A DNA stretch of 53,902 nucleotides from Candidatus Cloacimonadota bacterium (GTDB lineage Bacteria; Cloacimonadota; Cloacimonadia; Cloacimonadales; GCA-2742885): the NCBI GenBank assembly GCA_002742885.1, contig PDOO01000038.1, positions 1-53,902 of the forward strand, given 5' to 3'. Positions 43,039 to 52,425 of the stretch are shown here, in pieces. The translations under genes and the position numbers were made by a program. Numbering within the stretch: position 1 is the stretch's first letter; the number at the start of each line of letters is the position of its first letter. Below the pieces are notes generated by a model that saw nothing but the letters and a program-made list of their open reading frames with translations, made no database searches and was not told where the DNA came from.

Positions 43039-44241
43039 ATGGACGGACATTTAAAAAAAATATTTACAACTTTAATTTTTATTGCTTTTTCGGTTATTCA
43101 TTCCGTAATTGTGAATGAAATTTCAATAGATTCGGAATTTACCGAAGAAAATATTACTCGCGAGTATTTACTTTTTGAATCGGGCAGAAATTATAAAGAA
43201 AAAGAGCTTGAACATTTGATAACGCAAACAAAACAAAATTTGCTCGATACTAAATATTATGATTATGTTGTTATAAAGCAAGAAAAAATATCCGATAAAG
43301 CTTTAAGAATCAAGATAAAAACGACGAAAAGATTCCAAATTCAACCCGGAGGAGGCTGGCTTTATCTTTCCGCTAAGTACCAAAACTTTGCGGGAAAAGG
43401 CATAGATATTTATCTTCGAGCGGGAACGGAACAACAATTTAAAATTTCCGTACCTAAAATCCCGGAATCAATTTTTAAATTAAAATTTTGCGTATCTCAT
43501 CGTTTTCGTTCAGACAAGCCTGAGATGATTACCGATAAAAAAATCAATTACAGAGATTTGAGAGTTTCTTTTGAACCCGGTATAAATATAAATCATCATT
43601 TGAGTTGGAGTCTCGGTCCCGTTTATTACAAATATTTTACGGAAAACAAATATCTGATTTTTCTGCCTGATTGCGAATATTGGTTTGACGAAAAAATTTC
43701 TCTTCGATCAACTTGGAAATTTTCAAATCGAAATATGAAAGAAACTCCTTCTTCGGGACTTTACGTTTTTCTTGATAACGAATATTTCCCGTCCGAAAAA
43801 ATTTTGTCCGATAAGCTTGACATAAGATTTTATAAACCGATTTACGGGAAAACGTATTTATTGATCAGAGGATTTTATTACGGCGTTAATTCCGAGGCTC
43901 CTTATCCTGTATGGCAAAAAACAAGAAGCAATAATTATGCCCGAGTCAATGATACGCCCGATAAAGTTACCGATTTTAAATTATTGACGATAGAATTTCG
44001 TTACAGATTCTCCGAAATTTATAATGCCGTTTATTTTGAACCGCATATTTTTACGGATTTTGCCGCAATGTATCTTAATCCGCCGAATATTAAAACAGAA
44101 AATAGAAAAACCGAACGTTACGGCATGGGAGGAGGTATTAAAATTCATAATTCAAAACTTACTTCCGTTGATTTTAATGCCGATGTTTTTTACAGTTGCG
44201 GAAAAACAGGTTTTCTTTTCAGAATAGGGAAAAATTTTTAG
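43039..44241 (+). CDS. Small BamA/Omp85-like outer-membrane protein
   Basis: A 400-residue protein with an N-terminal signal-like segment (about 6-24), one POTRA-like domain (about 28-105, VNEISIDSEFTEENITREYLLF ... LRIKIKTTKRFQIQPGGG) and an Omp85-type barrel half rich in alternating aromatic strands, ending in GFLFRIGKNF with the terminal Phe favoured by the BAM machinery. The barrel, about 280 residues, is short for a 16-strand Omp85 barrel. The start ATG has a poor ribosome site. It follows the kinase gene by 43 bases, so kinase and barrel may be co-regulated. Function unknown; a specialised insertase or receptor is possible. Confidence 0.55.
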   Translation: MDGHLKKIFTTLIFIAFSVIHSVIVNEISIDSEFTEENITREYLLFESGRNYKEKELEHLITQTKQNLLDTKYYDYVVIKQEKISDKALRIKIKTTKRFQIQPGGGWLYLSAKYQNFAGKGIDIYLRAGTEQQFKISVPKIPESIFKLKFCVSHRFRSDKPEMITDKKINYRDLRVSFEPGININHHLSWSLGPVYYKYFTENKYLIFLPDCEYWFDEKISLRSTWKFSNRNMKETPSSGLYVFLDNEYFPSEKILSDKLDIRFYKPIYGKTYLLIRGFYYGVNSEAPYPVWQKTRSNNYARVNDTPDKVTDFKLLTIEFRYRFSEIYNAVYFEPHIFTDFAAMYLNPPNIKTENRKTERYGMGGGIKIHNSKLTSVDFNADVFYSCGKTGFLFRIGKNF

Positions 44242-44250
44242 AGGATAAAT

Positions 44251-44874
44251 ATGAAAAAGTTTAAAACACAAGACGGTTCATATACTTTTTTTAATGAAGT
44301 TGTTCAGGAACATTATCATTCCGTTACGGGAGCGTTTGAAGAAGCTTTGAAAAAATATGTTCTGCCTTTGGAAATCTGCGACGGCATGAAAATTCTTGAT
44401 TTTTGTTTCGGACTCGGTTACAACAGTTTTACGGCGTGCAGCGTTGCCCGAGATTTAGATATAACGGGGCTTGAAAACGACAAGGAAATCATATCATTGA
44501 TTTCTCCCGAACTTTATCCTGAAGATATAGGTAAAATTACGGCTGAAATGCTTAAAAATAAAATGTTTGATAAATTTAGGCGCAACTCTGTTAAATTGAT
44601 TATCGGTGATGCTGTTTGTACGATTAAAGAATTGAAAAAAGATTATTTCGATTGTGTCATGTTTGATCCTTTTTCACCCGGGAAAGCTCCTGAACTGTGG
44701 TCTGAAGATGTTTTTTATGACGTTTTTAAAACCTTGAAACCAGGAGGCAAATTGGCAACTTACAGTTGTGCGGGGAAAGTCAGAAGAGCAATGAAATCTG
44801 CGGGATTTACGGTTTTTGACGGTCCGAGCGTGGGGAGAAGAAGCCCTTCGACAATAGCAGTTAAACCCGTTTAA
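44251..44874 (+). CDS. mnmD: tRNA wobble-uridine methyltransferase (MnmD / MnmC1-like)
   Basis: A 207-residue SAM-dependent methyltransferase of the DUF752 family, which completes the 5-methylaminomethyl modification of wobble uridine in some tRNAs. The N-terminal signature TQDGSYTFFNEVVQEHYHSVTGAFEEAL is diagnostic, followed by LDFCFGLGYNS (SAM-binding) and FDPFSPGKAPELWSEDVF. It is the stand-alone form without the FAD-dependent MnmC2 domain. AGAGGATAA precedes the ATG. It is the last plus-strand gene before a shared terminator and the minus-strand comM-like gene. Confidence 0.9.
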   Translation: MKKFKTQDGSYTFFNEVVQEHYHSVTGAFEEALKKYVLPLEICDGMKILDFCFGLGYNSFTACSVARDLDITGLENDKEIISLISPELYPEDIGKITAEMLKNKMFDKFRRNSVKLIIGDAVCTIKELKKDYFDCVMFDPFSPGKAPELWSEDVFYDVFKTLKPGGKLATYSCAGKVRRAMKSAGFTVFDGPSVGRRSPSTIAVKPV

Positions 44875-44893
44875 TTATCCGGTAAAGGATTTT

Positions 44894-44921
44894 AAGCTTT
44901 TGCAGAAAAGCCTTCTTTTTT
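44894..44921 (+). terminator. Rho-independent terminator after mnmD
   Basis: AAGCTTTT pairs with AAAAGC-CTT (one bulged C) around GCAG, followed by C and six T. It abuts the stop codon of the convergent comM-like gene. Confidence 0.75.
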
Positions 44922-46458
44922 ATGCCCAATACTTTTTGTCGAGCATCCTGTATTGTACGGCTTCAGAAATATGATTTACCTTTATTTTTTCGCTGAATTC
45001 CAAATCCGCTATAGTACGGGCAACTTTTAAAATTCTGTCGTAAGCTCTTGCGGAAAATCCTTTTTTATCCATTGCCATTTTTAAAATATCGGAACATTCT
45101 TTATCTAATTCGCAATACCGTCTTATCTGTCGAGAACTCATTTCCGAGTTTCTGAAAATCTTGTCTTTTTTGAATCTTTCCAATTGTATTTTTCTTGATT
45201 CATCTGCTCTTCTGCGGATATCGCTTGATTTTTCTCCGGAAGGCATCCCCGATAAATCTTGATAATTTACTGCCGGAACCTCTACGTGCAAATCAATCCT
45301 GTCAAGCAAAGGACCTGAAATTTTTGATCTGTAACGTTGAACCTGATTAATCGAACAATTGCATTCATGACCTTCGATGTTGCTTCCGTAATATCCGCAC
45401 GGACAGGGATTCATAGAAGCAACCAGCATAAATTTTGCCGGAAAAGTAAAACTTTGAGCAGCTCTGGAAATTGTAACAACTCCGTCTTCCAGAGGTTGAC
45501 GCAATACCTCTAAAACCGTTTTTTTAAATTCCGGAAGTTCGTCCAGAAACAAAACTCCGTTGTGAGCAAGAGAAACTTCTCCCGGTTTAGGGTAACTTCC
45601 TCCGCCTATTAAAGCGACATCGCTTATGGTATGGTGAGGAGATCTGAACGGACGAGTTTTTATTATGCCTTCTTCTTTATTTTGAAGCAATCCTGCTACG
45701 GAATGTATTTTGGTGGTCTCCAGAGCTTCTTCAAAAGTCAGTTCCGGCAAAATTGACGGCAACCGCCTTGAAAGCATGGTTTTCCCTGAACCGGGAGGTC
45801 CTATCATCAATATATTATGCCCTCCGGCTGCTGCTATTTCCAAAGCTCTTTTTATTTGAAATTGTCCTTTTACGTCAAACATGTCATTTACTTGAAGATT
45901 TGTAACATGACCTGCTTTGTATTTTGATTCGTAAGGTTTTAATTTCAGTTCTCCTTCTAAAAACATGATAACTTCTTTCAAGGATTTAACGGCGTAAACG
46001 TTTAAACCTTCAATAGCTCCTGCTTCTTCTGCATTTTGCAACGGTAAAATTATTCCCTCTAATTTCGATTTCCAGGCTGCTATGGCAATGGGTAAAATCC
46101 CTCTTACGGGACGGAGTTCGCCGTCTAAAGAAAGTTCTCCCGCCATAGCATAGTTTGCAGTGATGTCTGAGCGAATTCTTCCCATTGCCGAAAGTATGGC
46201 GACAGCCGTAGGAAGATCAAGGGCTACGCCGTCTTTTTTGACATCAGCCGGAGCAAGGTTTATCGTGTAATTATAAGCAGGAAAAGGGTAACCGCTGTTT
46301 TTAATTGCCGAAATTATTCGTTCTTTACTTTCTTTTACGGAATTTGAGGGCAATCCGACTATATTAAATTTGCCTATTCCGCTTTTTAAATCCGCTTCCA
46401 CGGTTACTTTTTCTGCATCGATACCGTGAACGGCAAAAGAAACGGTTTTATCGTACAT
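44920..46458 (-). CDS. comM: YifB/ComM family Mg-chelatase-like AAA+ ATPase
   Basis: A 512-residue AAA+ protein; ComM is a hexameric helicase promoting branch migration during natural transformation in several bacteria. The N-terminal Lon-protease-like S5 domain (about 15-165, [22 protein letters not shown]) is followed by the Mg-chelatase-type AAA+ domain with Walker [11 protein letters not shown], Walker [10 protein letters not shown], and CxCxxxCNCS. The usual C-terminal region ([10 protein letters not shown] ... [19 protein letters not shown]) is intact. AGGAGA precedes the ATG on the minus strand. Confidence 0.92.
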   Translation of the reverse strand: MYDKTVSFAVHGIDAEKVTVEADLKSGIGKFNIVGLPSNSVKESKERIISAIKNSGYPFPAYNYTINLAPADVKKDGVALDLPTAVAILSAMGRIRSDITANYAMAGELSLDGELRPVRGILPIAIAAWKSKLEGIILPLQNAEEAGAIEGLNVYAVKSLKEVIMFLEGELKLKPYESKYKAGHVTNLQVNDMFDVKGQFQIKRALEIAAAGGHNILMIGPPGSGKTMLSRRLPSILPELTFEEALETTKIHSVAGLLQNKEEGIIKTRPFRSPHHTISDVALIGGGSYPKPGEVSLAHNGVLFLDELPEFKKTVLEVLRQPLEDGVVTISRAAQSFTFPAKFMLVASMNPCPCGYYGSNIEGHECNCSINQVQRYRSKISGPLLDRIDLHVEVPAVNYQDLSGMPSGEKSSDIRRRADESRKIQLERFKKDKIFRNSEMSSRQIRRYCELDKECSDILKMAMDKKGFSARAYDRILKVARTIADLEFSEKIKVNHISEAVQYRMLDKKYWA

Positions 46459-46520
46459 AATAAATCTCTCCTGTGTAAACTATTCGCAGGATTTTTCCTC
46501 TCGAATAATTAATTATTATT

Positions 46521-48194
46521 TTAAACTCTGGTTAATTTTCGGTAAGTAATTCGTTTGGGCAGAACAGCATCTTTGCCGAGTCGTTTTATTTTGTCTTCTT
46601 CATACTCAGAGAAGTTTCCGTCAAACCATTTTACTTTACTGTCTCCTTCAAAAGCGAGAATATGGGTGCATATTTTATCCAAGAAATATCTGTCATGGCT
46701 TATTACAACTGCGCAACCGGCAAAATTTTGCAATGCCTCTTCCAAAGCTCGTATGGTGTGAATGTCCAGATCGTTTGTCGGTTCGTCAAGCAAGAGAACG
46801 TTTCCGCCTTGCTTCAGGGTTAAAGCAAGAAAGGCTCGATTTTTTTCGCCTCCGGAAAGTTCCCGTATTTTTTTCCCGTGTTCATGACTGGAGAAATTGA
46901 ATCCGGAAAGATATTGTCTGGAGTTTATTTCTTTGTCTCCGATAATAATTTTTTCTTCTCCGGTTAACTCCAATAATGTTTTTTCGTTGTCCATTTCCCT
47001 GTTTTGATCGACGTAAGATAATTTAACGGATTTCCCTGTTTCTATTGAACCGCTGTCGGGTTTCTCCATGCCGATTATCATTTTGAAAAGAGTGGTTTTA
47101 CCGGCTCCGTTTGCTCCTATTATTCCGATTATTCCGCCGGGAGGAAGAGTAAAATTAAGGTCTTCGCATAAAATTTTGTCGTCGTAGCTTTTGGATAATT
47201 CTTTGGCGGAAATTACGTTTTTGCCGAGTTTCGGTCCTGCCGGGACGTAAATTTCGTTTGTTTCGTTGCGTTTCCGATATTCTTCTTCCAGCATTTTTTC
47301 GTAGTTTGTTATGCGCGCTTTATTTTTATTGTGCTTTGCCTTGGGCGTGCTTTTTATCCATTCCAGTTCGTGTTTGAGGTCTTTTTGACGGCGAGATTCT
47401 CTTTTTTCTTCATTTTTCAGTTTATTTTGTTTTTGTTCCAGCCAGGAGGTGTAATTTCCTTTCCACGGAATGCCTTCTCCTCTGTCCAATTCTAAAATCC
47501 AGCTCGCAACATTATCCAAAAAATATCTGTCGTGAGTAACTGCTATGACCGTGCCTTTATAATTTTGCAAATGATGTTCAAGCCATAAAATTGTTTCCGC
47601 ATCAAGATGGTTTGTCGGTTCGTCCAGCAGAAGAATATCCGGTTCCATAAGCAATAGTCTGCAAAGAGCCGTTCTTCGGCGTTCGCCTCCCGATATTACG
47701 GCAATTTTTTGTTCCGGCGGCGGACAGCGCAGAGAATTCATTGCCATTTCAAGGCGACTGTCCAAATCCCAGGCATTCATTGCATCAAGTTTGTCTTGTA
47801 CTTTTGCCTGTCTGTCCAAAAGTTTATTCATTTCTTCATCGCTCATAGGCTCTGCGAATTTCAAATTTATCTTTTCAAATTCTTCCAAAAGTTCGACTGT
47901 TTCCCGAACGCTTTCTTTTACTGTTTCCAATACGGTTTTTTCCGGATCAAGTTTAGGATCCTGTTCTAAGTATCCGATTGAATAACCTTTTGCCGAACTT
48001 ATTTGTCCGACGTAATCTTCATCCGAACCGGCCATGATTTTAAGAAGAGATGATTTTCCCGAACCGTTGAGACCTATTACTCCTATTTTGGCTCCATAGT
48101 AGTATCCGAGAGATATATCTTTTAAGACCTGCTTATTTCCCTGGTATATTTTACCTACTCTGTCCATTGAATAGATGACTTTTTTTTCTTCCAT
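46521..48194 (-). CDS. ettA: ABC-F protein EttA (energy-dependent translational throttle)
   Basis: A 557-residue cytoplasmic ABC-F ATPase that binds the ribosomal E site and gates entry into elongation according to the ATP/ADP level. Two ABC domains each have Walker A (GLNGSGKSS and GANGAGKTT), the signature (SGGERRRTALCRLLL and LSGGEKNRAFLALTL) and Walker B (LLLDEPTNHLDAE and LLLDEPTNDLD). The linker with KAKHNKNKARITNYEKM and the arm region in the first domain are EttA hallmarks. GAGGG precedes the ATG. It is transcribed toward the comM-like gene 62 bases away. Confidence 0.94.
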   Translation of the reverse strand: MEEKKVIYSMDRVGKIYQGNKQVLKDISLGYYYGAKIGVIGLNGSGKSSLLKIMAGSDEDYVGQISSAKGYSIGYLEQDPKLDPEKTVLETVKESVRETVELLEEFEKINLKFAEPMSDEEMNKLLDRQAKVQDKLDAMNAWDLDSRLEMAMNSLRCPPPEQKIAVISGGERRRTALCRLLLMEPDILLLDEPTNHLDAETILWLEHHLQNYKGTVIAVTHDRYFLDNVASWILELDRGEGIPWKGNYTSWLEQKQNKLKNEEKRESRRQKDLKHELEWIKSTPKAKHNKNKARITNYEKMLEEEYRKRNETNEIYVPAGPKLGKNVISAKELSKSYDDKILCEDLNFTLPPGGIIGIIGANGAGKTTLFKMIIGMEKPDSGSIETGKSVKLSYVDQNREMDNEKTLLELTGEEKIIIGDKEINSRQYLSGFNFSSHEHGKKIRELSGGEKNRAFLALTLKQGGNVLLLDEPTNDLDIHTIRALEEALQNFAGCAVVISHDRYFLDKICTHILAFEGDSKVKWFDGNFSEYEEDKIKRLGKDAVLPKRITYRKLTRV

Positions 48195-48410
48195 TTTTTC
48201 CCTCTTTTTTATATTTCTTTTTTTATTTTTTCTTTGAGAGTCATTATTTTTTATTTTTAAATATAATCAAGATATTTGATGCTTTCCGAGCGACGTAATT
48301 GCCTGTAAACGATACGTTGTTTTTACGACATTTTTTTTTTATAAAGTTCTTTCTGTTATGAGATTATTGTTCTTGACATAAGACAGTTGCTGAAATTGTT
48401 TGCGTCTGTT
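48195..48410 (+). promoter_or_regulatory. Divergent promoter region between ettA and tRNA-Leu
   Basis: TTGACA at 48373-48378 is well placed to serve tRNA-Leu, which begins 33 bases after the hexamer. The expected -10 position (48396-48401) is TTGTTT, not TATAAT, as at the other tRNA cluster. The minus-strand ettA promoter is not obvious. Confidence 0.4.
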
Positions 48411-48496
48411 GCGAAAGTGGTGAAATCGGTAAACACGCCGGACTTAGAATCCGGTGGGCGCGTCCCTTAGGGGTTCGAGTCCCCTCTTTCGCACCA
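48411..48496 (+). tRNA. tRNA-Leu (anticodon UAG)
   Basis: The acceptor GCGAAAG pairs perfectly with CTTTCGC. The anticodon stem CCGGA/TCCGG frames CTTAGAA (anticodon TAG, reads CUA). The variable arm is long (GGGCGCGTCCCTTA) and the T arm loop is TTCGAGT. CCA is encoded. The tig gene begins about 40 bases downstream with no terminator between them. Confidence 0.95.
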
Positions 48497-48538
48497 TTTT
48501 TTATTTAAGACAATATTATGAAATACAGGAGTACCAGA

Positions 48539-49801
48539 GTGAAAAAGGAAATTAAAGAAATCAGCCAATGCGTGCGAGAAATTACTCTTACCGTCGAAGC
48601 GGATAGAGCGCTTGAAGATTATAAAAAAGTTCTTAGAAGATATAAAAACTTAGCTGCTGTTCCCGGCTTCAGAAAAGGAAAAGCTCCGTTGGCGATGCTT
48701 GAAAAACTTTACGGAGAGGTAATTAAATCTGAATTCCTTCGTCAGCAGGTCGGAGAATATTACGAAGAAATGATGAGAGAAGACGATACAGTTAACCCTG
48801 TCTCTGAAGCGTATCCCACAGATTACAAATGGGAAAAAGGCGAAGATTTTGTTGCTGTTTTCCGTTATGAAGTTGCTCCGGATTTGAAAGACGTGAAATA
48901 TAAAAATCTTGAAATACCGTTTAAAGCTCATGAACTTTCGGAAGATGCCGCAGATATCAAGATTGATGAAATCAGAAATCAGATGGCAACCGTTGAAATT
49001 ATCGAAAATCCGGTAAACGAAGAATCTCTTGTCGATATTGAAATTGTTTATACCGATGAAGAGGGAAAACCTTTGGAAAAACCGGTAACTCGAGAAGTTG
49101 ATATGAAGAAAAATATCTTCTCTAAGGAATTTAACGAAAAAATTATCGGTAAAACATCAGGCGATTTATTTGAAGCTCGTATGCTTGAACCGAAAGAAGG
49201 CGAAGAAGAAAAGAAAAAAAATGAATTTAAAGTCGTTGCCGTAAAGCATAAAATTTTACCTGAATTGAATGATGAATTTGCCAAAGATGCCGATTATGAT
49301 TCCGTTGAAGACATGAAGAAAAAATTAACGGAAGAACTCGCAAAAGAAAATGACAGAGTAAATACGGAACAGAAAAGACAAGCTGTTATATCGGCTTTGA
49401 TCGAAAACAATAAATTTGATGTTCCCGAATCTATAGCGGAACGTTATGCCAAATCTCAAGCCGAAGAACAATCAGGATATTACGGAGCCAAAACAGAAGA
49501 CCTGATGCCTTTCTTCCGTCAAATGGCTAAATATGAAATTCAGAAATATTATCTGCTTGATTTTATCAAAAAAGCCGAAAACTTTGAAGTTACGGAAAGC
49601 GATAAAGAAGCTTTGATTGAAGAAGCCGCAGCAAGCATGAATATGAAAGTCGAAGAATATAAAGAAAAGTATAAGAAACAAATAGAAGACGAAAAATTTG
49701 AAGAGGCAATCAAAGATCGCAAAGTATTTGATCTTGTTGAATCTTCTTCGGAATTTGTCGAACCGAAACAGGAAGAAGTTAAAAACGAGGAGCAGGATTA
49801 A
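48539..49801 (+). CDS. tig: Trigger factor
   Basis: A ribosome-bound chaperone that meets nascent chains at the exit tunnel. The N-terminal ribosome-binding domain has the signature PGFRKGKAP, followed by a PPIase-like domain (about 155-245) and a long helical substrate-binding C-terminus that is very acidic at its end. I favour the GTG at 48539, preceded by AGGAG at 7 bases; an in-frame ATG at 48518 has a weaker site and would add 7 residues. It is the first of the tig-clpP-clpX set, a very common proteostasis operon, and its stop codon overlaps the clpP start. Confidence 0.93.
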   Translation: MKKEIKEISQCVREITLTVEADRALEDYKKVLRRYKNLAAVPGFRKGKAPLAMLEKLYGEVIKSEFLRQQVGEYYEEMMREDDTVNPVSEAYPTDYKWEKGEDFVAVFRYEVAPDLKDVKYKNLEIPFKAHELSEDAADIKIDEIRNQMATVEIIENPVNEESLVDIEIVYTDEEGKPLEKPVTREVDMKKNIFSKEFNEKIIGKTSGDLFEARMLEPKEGEEEKKKNEFKVVAVKHKILPELNDEFAKDADYDSVEDMKKKLTEELAKENDRVNTEQKRQAVISALIENNKFDVPESIAERYAKSQAEEQSGYYGAKTEDLMPFFRQMAKYEIQKYYLLDFIKKAENFEVTESDKEALIEEAAASMNMKVEEYKEKYKKQIEDEKFEEAIKDRKVFDLVESSSEFVEPKQEEVKNEEQD

Positions 49802-50382
49802 TGCCTTATATTCCCGTTGTAGTTGAGCAATCAGGAAGATCGGAAAGAGCTTACGATATTTATTCTCGATTATTAAAAGACAGAATAATTATTCTCGGTT
49901 CTCCGATAGATGACCTGGTTGCCAATTTAATTGTGGCTCAATTGCTTCATCTTGAAGGCGAAAATCATGAAAAAGATATATATATGTATATCAACAGCCC
50001 GGGAGGATCGGTTACCGCCGGACTTGCCATTTATGATACAATGAAATTTATCCGCCCGAAGGTTTCAACTATTTGTATCGGTCAGGCAGCCAGTATGGGC
50101 GCATTTCTGTTGGCAGCCGGCGAAAAAGGCAAAAGACTGGCTTTGCCAAACAGTCGCATTATGATTCATCAGCCTCTCGGAGGCGTGCAGGGGCAAGCTT
50201 CCGACATTGAAATTCATGCCAGAGAAATGCTTAAAACCAAAGAAAAATTAAATGAGCTTTTGGCAAAGAATACCGGACAGCCTGTTGAAAAAATTATAGA
50301 AGATTGCGACCGAAATTATTTTATGAGTTCTTATGAAGCTGAAGATTACGGTTTGATTGACGAAGTAATAGAAAAAAGATAA
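49801..50382 (+). CDS. clpP: ATP-dependent Clp protease proteolytic subunit
   Basis: A 193-residue serine protease that assembles into a two-ring barrel and degrades substrates fed by ClpX. The catalytic triad is visible: S98 in [10 protein letters not shown]123 in MIHQPLGG, and the aspartate downstream in the [16 protein letters not shown] region. The oligomerisation and N-terminal gating sequences ([17 protein letters not shown]) are typical. Its ATG overlaps the last base of the tig stop, and clpX follows 14 bases on. Confidence 0.96.
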   Translation: MPYIPVVVEQSGRSERAYDIYSRLLKDRIIILGSPIDDLVANLIVAQLLHLEGENHEKDIYMYINSPGGSVTAGLAIYDTMKFIRPKVSTICIGQAASMGAFLLAAGEKGKRLALPNSRIMIHQPLGGVQGQASDIEIHAREMLKTKEKLNELLAKNTGQPVEKIIEDCDRNYFMSSYEAEDYGLIDEVIEKR

Positions 50383-50396
50383 GACAGGAGTTTACG

Positions 50397-51629
50397 GTGG
50401 CTAAATATAATATGTTGAATTGTTCATTCTGCGGACGATCCGAACCGGAAATCAAACACATGATAAAAGGTGTTGCCGGCAATATTTGCGAAGATTGCAT
50501 TAAAATGTGCTACAGCATTATTGAGAATGACCGTAAAACGGAAGAATTAGACAGTTTTGTTCTTCCGTCTCCCAAACAAATTAAGAAATATCTTGATCAA
50601 TTTGTTATCGGGCAATCAAGAGCAAAAGAAATAATTTCTGTTGCGGTTTATAACCATTATAAAAGAATATTTCGTCAAAATAAGGATGATGACGTTGAGA
50701 TCGAGAAAAGCAATATTTTGATGATAGGTCCCACGGGATCAGGTAAAACTCTTATTGCTCAGTCTTTGGCAAAATTTCTTAAAGTTCCCTTTGCCATTGC
50801 CGATGCCACGACTCTTACCGAAGCAGGGTATGTCGGGGAAGACGTGGAAAATATTCTCGTTCGTCTTTTGCAAAATGCCAATTATGATGTTGAAAAAACC
50901 CAAACAGGGATAGTTTATGTGGATGAGCTTGATAAAATAGCCAGAAAATCGGAAACGCCGTCTATTACCAGAGATGTTTCGGGAGAAGGGGTGCAACAAG
51001 CTCTTTTGAAAATTCTCGAAGGCGCAAAAGTTAATGTTCCTCCTAAAGGCGGGCGCAAACATCCAAATCAGGATTTTGTAGAAATAGATACAAGTAAAAT
51101 TTTGTTTATAGTGGGCGGAGCATTTTTCGGTTTGGAAAAAATTATCCAAAAGAGAATGAATCAAAAAACTGTCGGTTTTGATGCCGATATGGTCTCTTCT
51201 TTAGAAGCAACTTCCGAATTATTCGAAAAAGTTACTTCCGACGATTTGATGAAATTCGGACTTATTCCCGAGTTGATCGGACGATTGCCCGTAACGACTC
51301 ATCTTTCAGAATTGAAAGAAGATGATTTAGTTAAGATTCTTACTAAACCGAAAAATTCCATCAGTAAACAATATGAAAAACTTTTTGAAATGGAAGATTG
51401 CAAACTTGAATTTACTCCGGATGCTCTGAAAGAAATTGCTCACATAGCAATAGAACAAAAAACGGGCGCCAGAGGACTCCGTTCCATTATGGAAAAAGTT
51501 ATGATTGATATTATGTATGAATTGCCGGATATGGAAGGCGTAAAAAAATGCCTTATTTCGCAAGAAGTAATTAAGGGAGATTCAGAACCGGTATTTGTTT
51601 ATTCCGATGAAACACAAACGGCATCATAA
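50397..51629 (+). CDS. clpX: ATP-dependent Clp protease ATP-binding subunit ClpX
   Basis: A 410-residue AAA+ unfoldase that recognises tagged proteins and threads them into ClpP. The N-terminal zinc-binding domain has four cysteines (C9, C12, C31, C34); Walker A is GPTGSGKT, Walker [12 protein letters not shown], sensor residues follow in [12 protein letters not shown], and [11 protein letters not shown] is the sensor-2 region. The GxxxFGL-type ClpP-docking loop is seen as VGGAFFGLE. The start is GTG at 50397, supported by AGGAG at 8 bases. Confidence 0.96.
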   Translation: MAKYNMLNCSFCGRSEPEIKHMIKGVAGNICEDCIKMCYSIIENDRKTEELDSFVLPSPKQIKKYLDQFVIGQSRAKEIISVAVYNHYKRIFRQNKDDDVEIEKSNILMIGPTGSGKTLIAQSLAKFLKVPFAIADATTLTEAGYVGEDVENILVRLLQNANYDVEKTQTGIVYVDELDKIARKSETPSITRDVSGEGVQQALLKILEGAKVNVPPKGGRKHPNQDFVEIDTSKILFIVGGAFFGLEKIIQKRMNQKTVGFDADMVSSLEATSELFEKVTSDDLMKFGLIPELIGRLPVTTHLSELKEDDLVKILTKPKNSISKQYEKLFEMEDCKLEFTPDALKEIAHIAIEQKTGARGLRSIMEKVMIDIMYELPDMEGVKKCLISQEVIKGDSEPVFVYSDETQTAS

Positions 51630-51636
51630 ATTTACG

Positions 51637-51659
51637 GGCTGCTTCGGCAGCCTTTTTTT
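51637..51659 (+). terminator. Rho-independent terminator of tig-clpP-clpX
   Basis: The stem GGCTGC / GCAGCC with a very stable TTCG loop is followed by seven T. It lies 7 bases after the clpX stop codon. Confidence 0.95.
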
Positions 51660-51700
51660 CTGCTCGGTGATCAGGAAAAATTAAGGATTAAGTTTTTGAT

Positions 51701-52408
51701 ATGAAGAAATTTCAAAAAAAAATTTTACGCAAGACAGGAAAGGCAATCAATCTTTATAATCTCATTTCGGAAGGAGACAAAATAATTGTCGGTTTGTCCG
51801 GCGGAAAAGATTCTTGGACTTTATTGAAAATTCTTTTGATATTACAAGCAAAAGCTCCCGTTAATTTTTATCTTAAAGCCGTGAAAATTGCTTATCCTCA
51901 TACAGAAGAGCAAAATAATAAAATAAAAGAATATTGCCTGAAGTCAGGGATTGAATTTTATGTTCTTGACAGGGGAGTGAGCAGGGTTATGCAAGAAAAA
52001 TCTGAACCTGAATTATCGCATTGCGCTTTATGTTCTCGTCTGAGAAGAGGCATTTTGTACTCTGAGGCGGTAAAGACAGGTTTTAATAAAATTGCTCTGG
52101 GGCATCACCGAGAGGATTTCAATACGACTCTTTTGCTTAATTTGTTTTTTCAAAGCAGCATAAAACCCATGAAACCGATTATGAAAGCTGATGATTATCC
52201 TGCGAAAGTTATCAGACCTCTTGCTTTAACGCCTGAAAATCTTATTGCCGAATATGCTTCTCGCGAAGATTTTCCGGTCTTGACTGCCGGGTGTTCTTAC
52301 TCGGAAAAAACTGAAAGAGAACGGATAAGCCGCTTATTGGACAGTCTGGAAAAAACTTATCCGCAAATTAAACAAAATATTATTTCTGCTCAACAAAAAT
52401 TATTTTAG
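51701..52408 (+). CDS. ttcA: tRNA 2-thiocytidine synthetase TtcA
   Basis: A 235-residue PP-loop ATPase that thiolates cytidine 32 in certain tRNAs, using an oxygen-sensitive [4Fe-4S] cluster. The PP-loop is SGGKDS (33-38); the CxxC cluster ligands are C108 and C111 in SHCALCSRLRRG, with the third cysteine in TAGCSYS. GHHREDFNTTLLLNLFF is also conserved. It is slightly short compared with the E. coli protein. The ribosome site is AAGGA at a long spacing. It converges on the RsmC-like gene with only 17 bases between stops. Confidence 0.9.
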   Translation: MKKFQKKILRKTGKAINLYNLISEGDKIIVGLSGGKDSWTLLKILLILQAKAPVNFYLKAVKIAYPHTEEQNNKIKEYCLKSGIEFYVLDRGVSRVMQEKSEPELSHCALCSRLRRGILYSEAVKTGFNKIALGHHREDFNTTLLLNLFFQSSIKPMKPIMKADDYPAKVIRPLALTPENLIAEYASREDFPVLTAGCSYSEKTERERISRLLDSLEKTYPQIKQNIISAQQKLF

Positions 52409-52425
52409 GATAATCAAATTTAACC

